64,000 nucleotides of DNA from an uncultured Pelagibacteraceae bacterium (GCA_902538885.1 CACBGU010000001.1:62001-126000); one strand, 5' to 3'; counted from the first letter of the stretch, positions 8,349 through 17,278 are shown. The notes: a model not told the origin generated them from the letters alone. Translations and numbers: made by a program.

Positions 8349-9762
8349 CATTCTTTACTTCAAGATATTCCTCAAGGCCCCAAACACCTCCTTCTCTCCC
8401 ATTACCTGATTGTCTGTAACCACCAAATGGAGTTCCGGCATCTGCTCCATTGCCATTAATATAAACACAGCCTGATCTTAATTTTTTTGCAACCCTGTGT
8501 GCTTTTTCTCTATCCTCAGTTTGTAAATAATTTCCAAGACCATAAGATGTATCGTTTACAATATTGACTGCCTCATCTTCAGTTTCAAATGGAATTATAG
8601 ATAACACAGGTCCAAAAATTTCTTCTTTAGCAATTCTCATTTCATTAGTTACATCTGTAAAGATAGTTGGTTTAATAAAATATCCTTTGTTCAAACTGTT
8701 TGGTAGCTCAGGTCCACCTGCTGCAAGAGTTGCACCTTCGGAAATTCCACTTTCAATAAGATTTATAATTTTATCATATTGAACTTTAGAGATCACAGGT
8801 CCTATATGATCTCCTTTTTTTGAAGCTTGATCTACTTTAATTTTGTTTGCTTCATCTACAGCTTCTTTAACAGCTCTTTCGTAAATTGATTTTTCAACAA
8901 GCATCCTTGTTGGTGCATCACAAGATTGACCAGAATTGCTCATTACATTTCGAATGCCATCTCTTACTGCATCTTTATAACTGTCAGCAAAAACAATGTT
9001 TCCACCTTTACCACCTAATTCAAGACAAACTCTTTTAATTGTTTCTGCAGCGTTTTTTGAAATTAATCTTCCTGCTCGAGTTGAGCCTGTAAAAGAAACC
9101 ATATCAATGTCAGGATGGCTTGAAATATCAGTTCCTACTCCTTCACCATCTCCATTTACTAAATTAAATACTCCTTTTGGAAAACCTACTTCATCAATCA
9201 TTTCTGCAAATAGCATTCCAGAAATAGGAGCAATTTCTGATGGTTTTAAAATCATTGTACATCCAGTTGCGAATGCTGGAACAACTTTTAAAGCAATTTG
9301 ATTAATTGGCCAATTCCACGGTGTGATTAATCCACAAACTCCAATTGGCTCATAATAGATATGATTATTTGATTTATTATCAAAGTGTTCATCAAATTTA
9401 AAATTTTTTAATCTTAAAATAAAATCATCTAAATGATCTTTCCCTGAAGCTGTTTGAACATCTCTTGCCCAATCCATTGGTGCACCCATTTCAAGAGAAA
9501 TAGCCTCAGCCATTTCATTAAATCTTTTTTTATAAACTGCTGACAATTTTTCGAGTAAACTAAGCCTTTCTTCCTTGCTTGTTTCCTTCCAAGTATCAAA
9601 GGCATTTTTTGCTGATTTAACAGCTAAATCTGTATCCTCTTTTGAACCTAAAGAAATAACAGCAAACGGGTCTTCATTGCATGGATTAATTACGTCAAAA
9701 TCATTTTTTTTAATTGGATCAACCCACTGACCATTTATGTAAAATTTTCTTTTATCTAACAT
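8332..9762 (-). CDS. NAD-dependent aldehyde dehydrogenase
   Basis: 476 residues, full-length aldehyde dehydrogenase. Visible are the NAD-binding PWNWPINQ and KPSEIAP segments (about 140-175), FTGSTRAGR, the general-base Glu in CLELGGKGG (about 248) and the catalytic Cys in NSGQSCDAPTRM (about 282), then EEIFGPVLSI and PFGGYRQSGNGRE. It is a close paralogue of the dehydrogenase at 23.99-25.43 kb, sharing the MLDK-FYING-WV start. It lies 20 bp downstream of the 3-hydroxyisobutyrate-dehydrogenase-like gene, so they are likely one operon. A trimethylaminobutyraldehyde or semialdehyde substrate is possible given the neighbouring dioxygenase, but not shown. Confidence 0.9.
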   Translation of the reverse strand: MLDKRKFYINGQWVDPIKKNDFDVINPCNEDPFAVISLGSKEDTDLAVKSAKNAFDTWKETSKEERLSLLEKLSAVYKKRFNEMAEAISLEMGAPMDWARDVQTASGKDHLDDFILRLKNFKFDEHFDNKSNNHIYYEPIGVCGLITPWNWPINQIALKVVPAFATGCTMILKPSEIAPISGMLFAEMIDEVGFPKGVFNLVNGDGEGVGTDISSHPDIDMVSFTGSTRAGRLISKNAAETIKRVCLELGGKGGNIVFADSYKDAVRDGIRNVMSNSGQSCDAPTRMLVEKSIYERAVKEAVDEANKIKVDQASKKGDHIGPVISKVQYDKIINLIESGISEGATLAAGGPELPNSLNKGYFIKPTIFTDVTNEMRIAKEEIFGPVLSIIPFETEDEAVNIVNDTSYGLGNYLQTEDREKAHRVAKKLRSGCVYINGNGADAGTPFGGYRQSGNGREGGVWGLEEYLEVKNVTGWS

Positions 9763-9782
9763 TTTTTATCTTAACACATTAA

Positions 9783-10724
9783 TTAAATTTCATATCCTTT
9801 TTCCTCAGGTTCATTATCAACCAACTCATCAGGAAAACCATTGGCTCTAAAATTAATATTATTTAAATCCTCCATCCTTTTCACAATCATTGATGACCAA
9901 GCTCTGGAACCATATTTTTTTTGACCATCTTTAAAAATTTTAACTATTTGTGGAGAAATTTCTAAAGGAGCATTCAGTTTTTTTGCAAGATTGTCAAATA
10001 AACTTGTGTCTTTTAAAACCAAATCCATTGTAAAATTTATATTATAAGATCCATTTAAAATAACCTGACTTTCAGTTTCATGCACAAATGAATTACCAGA
10101 GGAAATAGCAATTCCTTTATAAGTTTTTGCTAAATCTAAATTAGATTTTTTTGCTACAGTCCAAGCCTCACCTAATGCAACCAAATGTGTAGATGCTAGA
10201 TAATTTGTAATTACCTTTAATACACTTGCTGTACCAAGCTCACCAGTGTGCAATATTTTTCTACCCATAACAGTTAATGCGGGTAAAATTTTTTCAAATG
10301 CTTTTCTTTCTCCACCAACGAATATAGCAATATTACCTGTTGCTGCTCTATGACATCCACCACTCACAGGTCCATCCAAAGGAATAGCTTTTTTTTCCAT
10401 TACTTTTTTCCCAAGTCTTTTAACTTCATTTTCGTCTGTAGTACTCATTTCTAGCCAAATTTTATTTTCTGATAAACCATTTATAATTCCATTTTCACTT
10501 TCCATAACTTCTGCAGAAATCTCAGGAGAAGGAAGAGAGGTAATAATTAAATCGGATTGTTCAGCTAATTCTTTTGGGGATTTTGCAACTTTAGCACCTA
10601 AGTCTTTCAAGGAGTTTGTTAAATTTTCATCTAAATCTCTTACTGTAAGATCAAAGTTATTTCTTAATAAACTTCCCGCAAGTTTTCCTCCAACATTACC
10701 TAAACCGATAAATCCAATTTTCAT
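9783..10724 (-). CDS. 3-hydroxyisobutyrate dehydrogenase-family oxidoreductase
   Basis: 313 residues. The N-terminal Rossmann fold begins MKIGFIGLGNVGG, followed by the family motif DGPVSGGCHRAATGN (substrate-binding, about 116-130) and a catalytic Lys region LKVITNYLASTHLVALGEA (about 165-185). These features place it in the beta-hydroxyacid dehydrogenase family, which includes 3-hydroxyisobutyrate, tartronate semialdehyde and beta-hydroxybutyrate-type enzymes. It overlaps the DMT transporter gene by 4 bp and precedes an aldehyde dehydrogenase, so it likely converts a hydroxy acid to a semialdehyde that the next enzyme oxidises. The exact substrate is unclear. Confidence 0.85.
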   Translation of the reverse strand: MKIGFIGLGNVGGKLAGSLLRNNFDLTVRDLDENLTNSLKDLGAKVAKSPKELAEQSDLIITSLPSPEISAEVMESENGIINGLSENKIWLEMSTTDENEVKRLGKKVMEKKAIPLDGPVSGGCHRAATGNIAIFVGGERKAFEKILPALTVMGRKILHTGELGTASVLKVITNYLASTHLVALGEAWTVAKKSNLDLAKTYKGIAISSGNSFVHETESQVILNGSYNINFTMDLVLKDTSLFDNLAKKLNAPLEISPQIVKIFKDGQKKYGSRAWSSMIVKRMEDLNNINFRANGFPDELVDNEPEEKGYEI

Positions 10725-11593
10725 TTTATTTCCTCTTCTTTTTTGTTTTTTGTAAATACAATTAAAATCACACCAACTATTATTATTGCACCACCTATAA
10801 ATAATTCTGGAGTTGGTTTTTCTCCTAAAAGAAAAATAGCAGCTAATAAACCTGTTGGCGGTATCCCCATTGTTACAATCGGCAGTACTTTATAAAGTGG
10901 GTTATTTTTTAAAACATAATAAAAACAACCATAAGTAATTGGTTGCATGATGAAACCTATATAAATTGCAATAATCCAATGATCAAATTTTGCATTTGTT
11001 AAATAATTAATTGTGTTTCCATCAATTATTGCAGATAGCATAACTAATATTGGTCCAGAGAATAAGGCTAACCAAGCAACTAACGCTAAAGGATTTATTT
11101 CTTTACTTAAAGGTTTAACCATAACTTGCCCAAGAGCCCATACAGCTGAACCTAAAATCGTAAGTCCGATTCCAATAAATTTTCCGTCTAAGTTAGGAGA
11201 TCCGGTTAAAATGTAAACACCAACAAAAGCGATAGCTATACCAATCAAAGCTCTAATAGTTGGTTTTTCTTTAAGCATGAAGTAAGCAAAAATAACTCCA
11301 AACGGAACTTCTGTTTGGACTAAAAGAACTGCTGCCGATGCATCAATTAAATCTAACCCTGAATAAGTAATGCTATATTGTAACGTATTAGCAACCAATG
11401 ATGCAGCAAAAATTTTTTTTAAATAACCTTTTGGGATTGGAAACCACCATATCAACAATAACGCTGCAAAAGTAAATCTTATACCCATCAAAAGAATAGG
11501 AGGAAAAGATTCAAATGCTGGTTTAGCTATTACAAAACCAAAGCCTAAAAAAATAGGCACCAAGGATGCTACGAAAGTATCTTTTATATTCAT
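10721..11593 (-). CDS. DMT-superfamily (EamA) transporter
   Basis: 290 residues with ten hydrophobic segments in two EamA repeats (about 8-138 and 148-284). Typical sequences are FLGFGFVIAKPAFESFPP, DASAAVLLVQTEVPFGVIFAYFMLKEKP and GLLAAIFLLGEKPTPELFIGGAIIIVGV. It is the first gene of a minus-strand transcript with the hydroxyacid dehydrogenase and aldehyde dehydrogenase, overlapping the former by 4 bp. It probably moves an amino acid or organic acid across the inner membrane; direction and substrate cannot be read from the sequence. The 58-bp gap to the plus-strand gene at 11652 must hold both promoters. Confidence 0.85.
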   Translation of the reverse strand: MNIKDTFVASLVPIFLGFGFVIAKPAFESFPPILLMGIRFTFAALLLIWWFPIPKGYLKKIFAASLVANTLQYSITYSGLDLIDASAAVLLVQTEVPFGVIFAYFMLKEKPTIRALIGIAIAFVGVYILTGSPNLDGKFIGIGLTILGSAVWALGQVMVKPLSKEINPLALVAWLALFSGPILVMLSAIIDGNTINYLTNAKFDHWIIAIYIGFIMQPITYGCFYYVLKNNPLYKVLPIVTMGIPPTGLLAAIFLLGEKPTPELFIGGAIIIVGVILIVFTKNKKEEEIK

Positions 11594-11651
11594 ATCTATT
11601 TTTTATATTAATGATTATTAAAGAACTTCTGATATATTCACCTTTTAAAAT

Positions 11652-12398
11652 ATGAATTCAACAAAAATAGATCCTAAATATATTACTAAATCAAATCCAA
11701 GAATTGGACTTATTGCGCTTGCAAGCGATTTTATGATTGAAAGAGATTTTATAAACGTAATTAAAGACAGAGAAGTTGATTTCTTTGTAAATCGTATTGA
11801 ATGCTATAACCCACTTACAAAAGAAAATTTGATCAAAATGTCAAACAAAGTAACTGAGGTAACAAAAGATATATTACCTGATCAGGATATCGATTGTGTT
11901 GTTTATGGCTGCACATCTGGAACAATAGCTGCAGGCTACGAATCTATTGAAAAAAAAGTAAAAGCTGCAAAACCTATGGCAGAAGTGACAACTCCAAGTA
12001 CCGCTGCAATCAAAGCTTTAAAGAAATTAAATATAAATAAAATAAGTCTATTTACACCTTATAGCAAAAAACTTAACGATGAAGTTTTGGAATATTTTAA
12101 AAACGAAGGATTTGAAGTTACTTCAAATTCTTACTTTGATATAGAAGCAGATTACGATATCGGAAAAGTTGATCAGAATTATTTATATAATGTTCTATCT
12201 GAAATTGATTTAAATGGGGCGGAAGCACTCTTTGTTTCTTGTACTGCTTTACCAGTGTTGCCAATTATTGATAAATTAGAGAAAAAATTAAATACTACAG
12301 TTTTATCTAGCAATCAGGCTTTAATTTGGGATACGCTTGTTAAAATAAATAAAAATAACTCTGTCGAGGGATTTGGTAAATTATTTAAAGAAAATTAA
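11652..12398 (+). CDS. EutA-like Asp/Glu racemase / maleate isomerase family protein
   Basis: 248 residues of the Asp/Glu racemase - arylmalonate decarboxylase - maleate isomerase superfamily. The two catalytic cysteines are seen in DCVVYGCTSGTIAAG (about 88) and ALFVSCTALPVLP (about 199), one per half of the pseudo-symmetric fold. In ectoine-utilisation clusters a protein of this family is called EutA and sits next to the ectoine hydrolase, exactly as here (one-base overlap with the M24 enzyme). That is the main reason for the EutA-like call; a maleate isomerase role is the main alternative. Confidence 0.72.
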   Translation: MNSTKIDPKYITKSNPRIGLIALASDFMIERDFINVIKDREVDFFVNRIECYNPLTKENLIKMSNKVTEVTKDILPDQDIDCVVYGCTSGTIAAGYESIEKKVKAAKPMAEVTTPSTAAIKALKKLNINKISLFTPYSKKLNDEVLEYFKNEGFEVTSNSYFDIEADYDIGKVDQNYLYNVLSEIDLNGAEALFVSCTALPVLPIIDKLEKKLNTTVLSSNQALIWDTLVKINKNNSVEGFGKLFKEN

Positions 12399-13567
12399 TG
12401 TTGTTCACAAAAGAAGAATATAAACAAAGATTAACAAAAGTTAAAAAAATGATGCAAGAAAAAGGCATCGATCTTTTAATCTCACATGATACCAACAACA
12501 TGAATTACCTAACAGGTTATGATGCTTGGTCTTTTTATTATGCTCAATGTGCAATTGTTCATATAGATGCAGACGAGCCTCTATGTTTTGTTAGGGCTCA
12601 AGATGCAGGTGGCGCATATATTAAAACTTATTTAAAGGATGAGAATATTTTAGTTTATGACGAAAATTACATTCATACATGGCCAAAACATCCTTATGAT
12701 AATTTGGTAGAGATTATAAAAGAAAGAAAATGGGACAAGTTATGCATTGGATTAGAAATGGATGCGCATTACTTCACTGCGTTTTGTTATGAAAAAATAA
12801 AGCAAGGATTACCTAATGCAAAAATCAAAGATAGCGATCGTCTAGTTAATTGGGCAAGGTTAGTAAAATCAGATGCTGAAATAGGTTTCATGAAATCTGC
12901 TGCAAAAATTTCTGAAAAAGGAATGAAAACTGCAATGGAGGTTATTAAACCAGGAGTAAGACAGTGCGATGCAGTAGGTGAAATTCAAAAAACTTTATTC
13001 TATGGAACAGAAGAATTTGGAGGAGAATATTCTAGTATTGCAACATTACTTCCAACAGGTAAAGGTACTTCAGCTTCGCATTTAACAGCAACTCAAGATA
13101 AATTTGTGGAGGGTGAGGCTACAATTATTGAATTATCTGGGGTTTATAAGAGATATCATGCTCCAATGGCGAGAACAGTTCTGCTTGGAAAACCCAATCA
13201 ATTAAAGATTGATACAATGAACAAAACAATTGAAGCTTTAAATGCTGGCATAAGTCAAATTAAACCTGGGAATACAGCAAATGATGTTGCTCAGTCTTTT
13301 TGGAAAATTTTAGATAAATATGGAATAGAAAAAAAATCTAGAACGGGTTATTCGATTGGAATTGGTTATCCTCCTGATTGGGGTGAGCATACGCTAAATA
13401 TTTATAAAGGGGACATGACGGTTCTTGAGCCCAATGTTTGTTTTCATATGATTGCAGTAATGCAGTTTGGAGATTGGGGAGTTGAAGCATCAGAGGCTAT
13501 TAGAGTTACAGAGAATGGATCAGAATTATTTTGTAATTTTCCAAAAGAGCTTCATATTAAGAGTTAA
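12398..13567 (+). CDS. M24-family hydrolase, probable ectoine hydrolase (DoeA/EutD-like)
   Basis: 389 residues with an N-terminal creatinase-type domain (about 1-155; MNYLTGYDAWSFYYAQC) and a C-terminal pita-bread M24 domain (about 160-380). The N-terminal GYDAWSFY and RAQDAGGAYIKTYL patterns resemble ectoine hydrolases more than ordinary Xaa-Pro peptidases. Some of the usual five metal ligands of M24 peptidases appear substituted (ELSGVYKRYHAP where D-x-G is expected), which fits the ectoine-hydrolase branch that does not need the dinuclear site. It is fused in transcription to the EutA-like gene and is followed by an ABC importer, consistent with compatible-solute catabolism. Substrate not proven. 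Confidence 0.72.
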   Translation: MLFTKEEYKQRLTKVKKMMQEKGIDLLISHDTNNMNYLTGYDAWSFYYAQCAIVHIDADEPLCFVRAQDAGGAYIKTYLKDENILVYDENYIHTWPKHPYDNLVEIIKERKWDKLCIGLEMDAHYFTAFCYEKIKQGLPNAKIKDSDRLVNWARLVKSDAEIGFMKSAAKISEKGMKTAMEVIKPGVRQCDAVGEIQKTLFYGTEEFGGEYSSIATLLPTGKGTSASHLTATQDKFVEGEATIIELSGVYKRYHAPMARTVLLGKPNQLKIDTMNKTIEALNAGISQIKPGNTANDVAQSFWKILDKYGIEKKSRTGYSIGIGYPPDWGEHTLNIYKGDMTVLEPNVCFHMIAVMQFGDWGVEASEAIRVTENGSELFCNFPKELHIKS

Positions 13568-13612
13568 TTAGCTATTGAAATCTATTTATACAAATGTTTT
13601 ATATTCACCTTT

Positions 13613-14698
13613 ATGTCTAAAAATCCAGAATTTGTAAAATTCGATAAAGTAGATAAAAGTTATGACGGTAAAGTTCTTGTCGTCAAAGATCTTCAATTAG
13701 ATATTGCAGAAGGTGAGTTCATAACAATGCTTGGTCCATCTGGATCAGGTAAGACAACTTGTTTAATGATGTTAGCTGGTTTTGAAACGCCAACTCACGG
13801 TGAAATATTATTAGATGGAAATATAATTTCGAATATCCCTCCACATAAAAGAGGGATCGGAATGGTTTTCCAAAACTATGCATTGTTTCCACATATGACA
13901 GTTTATGAAAATTTAGCTTTTCCATTAAGAGTAAGAAAAGTTGAAAAAGATGAAATAGATAAAAAAGTTGATAAAGCTTTATCGATGGTTTCATTAAGCG
14001 GTTTCGAAACTAGAATGCCGGCTCAACTTTCAGGTGGTCAACAACAAAGGGTAGCAGTTGCAAGAGCCCTAGTATTTGATCCAGCAGTTGTATTAATGGA
14101 TGAACCTCTGGGAGCATTAGATAAAAATTTAAGAGAAAGTATGCAATATGAAATAAAACATATTCATGAAAGTATTGGTGTAACAGTTGTATATGTAACT
14201 CATGATCAAAGTGAGGCATTAACTATGTCAAACAGGATTGCAGTATTTAATGATGGAAAGGTTCAACAACTTTCAAATCCAGCTGAACTTTATGAGAAGC
14301 CAGTAAATTCTTTTGTTGCTGAGTTCATTGGTGAAAATAATACTTTTAATGGAGAGGTGGTTGATATCGCTAAAGATAAATGCAAAGTTAAATTAGCAAA
14401 CTCAGAAATATTAGCTAATCCAATTTCTGTTAAGTCTAAAGGTGAGAAAACAACAGTCTCGTTAAGACCTGAAAGAGCATTAATAAACCCAACTGATAAG
14501 ATGGACAATATGTTTACTGGGAAGATTGAGGAAGTAATCTATCATGGTGATCATACAAGAGTTAGATTAAATCTTTTAGGAAGTTCTGAGTTTATTCTTA
14601 AAGTTCCTAACAGTACATCCAATTTAGAATTAAAAGTTAGTCAAGATATAAATATTGGGTGGAATAGTGTTGATGCTAGAGCATTAGACCCAAAATAA
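13613..14698 (+). CDS. Pot-type ABC transporter ATPase
   Basis: 361 residues, PotA/FbpC-like. The nucleotide-binding domain (about 5-240) has Walker A GPSGSGKTT, Q-loop VFQNYALFPHMTV, signature LSGGQQQR, Walker B VVLMDEPLGALD and switch THDQSEA. The C-terminal ~110 residues form a TOBE domain (VSLRPERALI, EEVIYHGDHTRVRLNL). It heads a four-gene importer set: ATPase, binding protein, two permeases. Classical members take up spermidine or putrescine, but this subfamily serves many amines and organic acids. Position after the EutA/DoeA-like pair suggests the importer may supply that pathway. Confidence 0.87.
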   Translation: MSKNPEFVKFDKVDKSYDGKVLVVKDLQLDIAEGEFITMLGPSGSGKTTCLMMLAGFETPTHGEILLDGNIISNIPPHKRGIGMVFQNYALFPHMTVYENLAFPLRVRKVEKDEIDKKVDKALSMVSLSGFETRMPAQLSGGQQQRVAVARALVFDPAVVLMDEPLGALDKNLRESMQYEIKHIHESIGVTVVYVTHDQSEALTMSNRIAVFNDGKVQQLSNPAELYEKPVNSFVAEFIGENNTFNGEVVDIAKDKCKVKLANSEILANPISVKSKGEKTTVSLRPERALINPTDKMDNMFTGKIEEVIYHGDHTRVRLNLLGSSEFILKVPNSTSNLELKVSQDINIGWNSVDARALDPK

Positions 14699-14751
14699 TT
14701 TCAATTAAAAATATGTATATCTAATATACATTTTGAAGACAAAATCAGCTG

Positions 14752-14780
14752 TTGACTTCACTTTAGCTATTTGTTGTAAT
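14752..14780 (+). promoter_or_regulatory. Sigma-70-type promoter for the binding-protein gene
   Basis: TTGACT at 14752-14757 and TGTAAT at 14775-14780 are separated by 17 bases, close to the consensus spacing. They lie 47 bases before the ATG at 14827, giving a short leader with a strong ribosome site. This explains how the binding protein could be made in excess over the ATPase encoded upstream. Confidence 0.6.
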
Positions 14781-14787
14781 TTTACTT

Positions 14788-14805
14788 ATATAAATTAATT
14801 TATAT
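14788..14805. repeat. 18-bp perfect AT palindrome in the leader
   Basis: ATATAAATT followed directly by AATTTATAT forms a perfect inverted repeat just downstream of the predicted -10 box. It could be an operator half-site pair or a short RNA stem; in such AT-rich DNA, chance is a real possibility. Confidence 0.35.
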
Positions 14806-14817
14806 CAACGTTTAAAC

Positions 14818-14823
14818 GGAGGA
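14818..14823 (+). promoter_or_regulatory. Strong Shine-Dalgarno site of the binding-protein gene
   Basis: GGAGGA ends three bases before the ATG at 14827. Strong sites are rare in this window, so this marks a highly translated gene. Confidence 0.75.
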
Positions 14824-14826
14824 ATA

Positions 14827-15945
14827 ATGAAAAAACTAAGTAAATTATTACTAGCTCTTTCTTTTGTTGTATCTCTTACTTCTTCAGCCTTTGCTGTTAC
14901 AGTAGCATCATGGGGTGGAGCTTACACAGAGTCTCAAAAGCTTGGGTATGGTGATCCTACTGCTAAAGCACTTGGAATAGAAATCAACTGGGTTGACTAT
15001 TCTGGTGGTTTATCAGAAATCAAAGCACAAAAAGAAGCGGGTGCTATAACTTGGGATATCATAGACTTATTTGCATTCGATACTATTAACGGATGTGATG
15101 AAGGTTTATTTGTTAAATTTGATTTTGACAAAGACTTCCCAGCTGCACCAGATGGAACTCCTGCAAGTGAAGACTTCTTCACAGGAATGCCAAGTGAATG
15201 TGCTGTAGGTAACATTTTATATTCTTGGAACTATGCTTTTGATACAAGAGCATTCGGTGGTAAAGAGCCTAAAACAATTAAGGATTTCTTTAACACTAAA
15301 AAATTCCCTGGAAAAAGAGCAATCTACAAAAGTGCTTTAACTAATCTAGAAATCGCTTTAGCTGCTGACGGTGTTAAAATGGGTAAAGGTGGAGAATTAC
15401 TTTACAGAAAACTTTTAGCTGATGGTGGTATTGATAGAGCAATGAATAAAATTAAAGCTCTTTGTACAGATCCAAATGGTGGATGTGTATTCTGGTCTGC
15501 AGGTGCTCAACCACCTGAATTATTAGTTGCTGGTGAAGTTGTAATGGCAACTGGTTGGAACGGAAGATTCTTTAATGCTGAAATAGGCGAAGGTGCTCCA
15601 ATTAAACAAGTATGGGATGGTCAAGGTCTTGACTATGAATATTTCGCACTTGTTAAAGGTGGACCAGATGAAGCAAATGCAAAAAAAGCTTTAGCTATGA
15701 TGACTAACACAGAAATGTTAGCTGGTAGCGCGAAGTATATTGCATACGCTCCATGGAGAAAATCTTCTCTTGAAGTAATCAAAGCTGGTGAGCCATGGTA
15801 CAAAGATGGTAAAACAGAAATGATGCCTCAAATGCCTACTGCTCCTGCAAACACTAAGAGTTATTTCTTAGTTGACCCATTCTTCTGGGCTGATTATGGA
15901 ACAGAAATTGGTGAGAAGTGGGAAGCAATGAAAGCAGGTCTATAA
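14827..15945 (+). CDS. Periplasmic substrate-binding protein of Pot-type ABC importer
   Basis: 372 residues. A classical Sec signal peptide (about 1-23, KKLSKLLLALSFVVSLTSSAFA) is followed by VASWGGAYTESQ, the usual start of PotD-like type II binding proteins; DIIDLFAFD and the late PWRKSSLE are also family-like. It captures the substrate in the periplasm and hands it to the permeases at 16.0-18.1 kb. It has its own promoter and strong ribosome site and is followed by an intrinsic terminator, all consistent with the large excess of binding proteins known in SAR11. Substrate may be a polyamine or another small amine or acid. Confidence 0.88.
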   Translation: MKKLSKLLLALSFVVSLTSSAFAVTVASWGGAYTESQKLGYGDPTAKALGIEINWVDYSGGLSEIKAQKEAGAITWDIIDLFAFDTINGCDEGLFVKFDFDKDFPAAPDGTPASEDFFTGMPSECAVGNILYSWNYAFDTRAFGGKEPKTIKDFFNTKKFPGKRAIYKSALTNLEIALAADGVKMGKGGELLYRKLLADGGIDRAMNKIKALCTDPNGGCVFWSAGAQPPELLVAGEVVMATGWNGRFFNAEIGEGAPIKQVWDGQGLDYEYFALVKGGPDEANAKKALAMMTNTEMLAGSAKYIAYAPWRKSSLEVIKAGEPWYKDGKTEMMPQMPTAPANTKSYFLVDPFFWADYGTEIGEKWEAMKAGL

Positions 15946-15980
15946 TTTCAGTTTTAAACACTGAATTTATATAATATATT

Positions 15981-16013
15981 TAGGGCGGTTATTTATAACC
16001 GCCCTATTTTTTT
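15981..16013 (+). terminator. Intra-operon intrinsic terminator abutting the next start codon
   Basis: TAGGGCGGTT at 15981-15990 pairs perfectly with AACCGCCCTA at 15997-16006 around a 6-base loop, followed by seven T residues to 16013. The next base is the A of the permease ATG. It would stop most transcripts after the binding-protein gene and let a fraction read into the permeases. Confidence 0.85.
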
Positions 16014-17276
16014 ATGAGCTCTGAAACAAAACAAATTTTAACTACTGACGGAATACCTCTAGAGGTTAGTTTAAAAAAAGCAGAAAAGAAGAATAAGATA
16101 AAAGCATTTCTTTTAGTAGCTCCCTTATTATTATTTTTAATCATCACTTATATATTTCCGATCGGAGAAATGTTTACTAGAAGTATTGATGACAAAATGA
16201 TTACTAATATGCTTCCAAAAACATTTAAGGAAATGGAAAGTTGGGATGGAAAAGAGCTACCACCAGAAGCAGTTTTTTCTGCTTTTTATTATGATTATAA
16301 ATCACTTGTTGAAAAACAAGAACATGGAAAACTTGGTCAACGATTAAATAAGGAAAAAAACGGTTTTAATTCAACAACCAAAAGACTGTTTAGAAATATT
16401 AAAAGAAAAAAAATTGATGAGTCTATAAGTATCAAAGAACAAATGATCAAAGTGCATCCAAATTGGAACAAGGTAGAGTATTGGCAGGCGATCAAAAGAA
16501 CTGCACCACCTTACACTTTAGCAAAATACCTTAAAGGTATGGATATGTATTATGCTCCAGATGGAAGCATTGTTCAAGTGGATGAAGATAGAAGAATTCA
16601 TAGAATTCTTTGGCTCAGAACACTAGAAATTGCGTTTTTTGTAACTTTATTTTGTTTTTTGATGGGATATCCAATCGCACATTTACTTGCAACATTGCCA
16701 ATGAAATATTCAAATCTACTGATGATATGCGTTCTACTTCCATTTTGGACTTCATTGTTAGTTAGAACTGCAAGCTGGATGATTCTATTGCAACAACAAG
16801 GGGTCGTTAATGATTTTTTTGTCATGATTGGACTGGTTGCAGACGATAACAGGCCGGAGATGATGTACAACAAAGTGGGTACTTATGTTGCCATGACTCA
16901 AATATTATTACCTTTCATGGTTCTACCTCTTTATAGCGTTATGAAAACTATCTCTCCTAGTTTAATGAGAGCAGGAAAATCTTTAGGAGGAACTCCTTTC
17001 GTAGCATTTTGGAAAGTTTATTTCCCATTAACTATTCCAGGTATAGGAGCAGGATGTTTGTTAGTATTTATTTTAGCAATTGGTTATTACATTACTCCAG
17101 CATTAGTAGGTGGAGCATCAGGAACCTTGATTAGTAATCAAATTGCATTCCATATGAAACAAACTTTAGATTGGAGCTTTGCCTCTGCAATGGGATTAAT
17201 GTTGTTAACTGGAGTTTTAGTTATTTATTGGATTTATAATAAATTAGTTGGAGTAGATAATATTAAATTAGGATAA
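16014..17276 (+). CDS. Pot-type ABC permease with large soluble insert
   Basis: 420 residues, against about 280-300 for typical PotB. TM1 lies near 31-51; a hydrophilic, charged stretch of about 150 residues (52-200) follows before TM2 near 203-225. The remaining five or so helices include the EAA-type loop MRAGKSLGGTPFVAFWKVYFPLTIPG that docks to the ATPase. The insert between TM1 and TM2 should be periplasmic and could contact the binding protein. The ATG directly follows a terminator T-tract and has no visible ribosome site, so translation may depend on read-through transcripts. Confidence 0.85.
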   Translation: MSSETKQILTTDGIPLEVSLKKAEKKNKIKAFLLVAPLLLFLIITYIFPIGEMFTRSIDDKMITNMLPKTFKEMESWDGKELPPEAVFSAFYYDYKSLVEKQEHGKLGQRLNKEKNGFNSTTKRLFRNIKRKKIDESISIKEQMIKVHPNWNKVEYWQAIKRTAPPYTLAKYLKGMDMYYAPDGSIVQVDEDRRIHRILWLRTLEIAFFVTLFCFLMGYPIAHLLATLPMKYSNLLMICVLLPFWTSLLVRTASWMILLQQQGVVNDFFVMIGLVADDNRPEMMYNKVGTYVAMTQILLPFMVLPLYSVMKTISPSLMRAGKSLGGTPFVAFWKVYFPLTIPGIGAGCLLVFILAIGYYITPALVGGASGTLISNQIAFHMKQTLDWSFASAMGLMLLTGVLVIYWIYNKLVGVDNIKLG

Positions 17277-17278
17277 AT

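Noticed and set aside
8996..9301. 101-residue plus-strand frame within the aldehyde dehydrogenase gene
   Set aside because: Opposite strand of a conserved catalytic region, no ribosome site, no recognisable family.
13719..14508. Several antisense open frames inside the Pot ATPase gene
   Set aside because: Leucine/histidine-rich translations with no domain features, lying fully opposite a well-supported ATPase gene; typical shadows.
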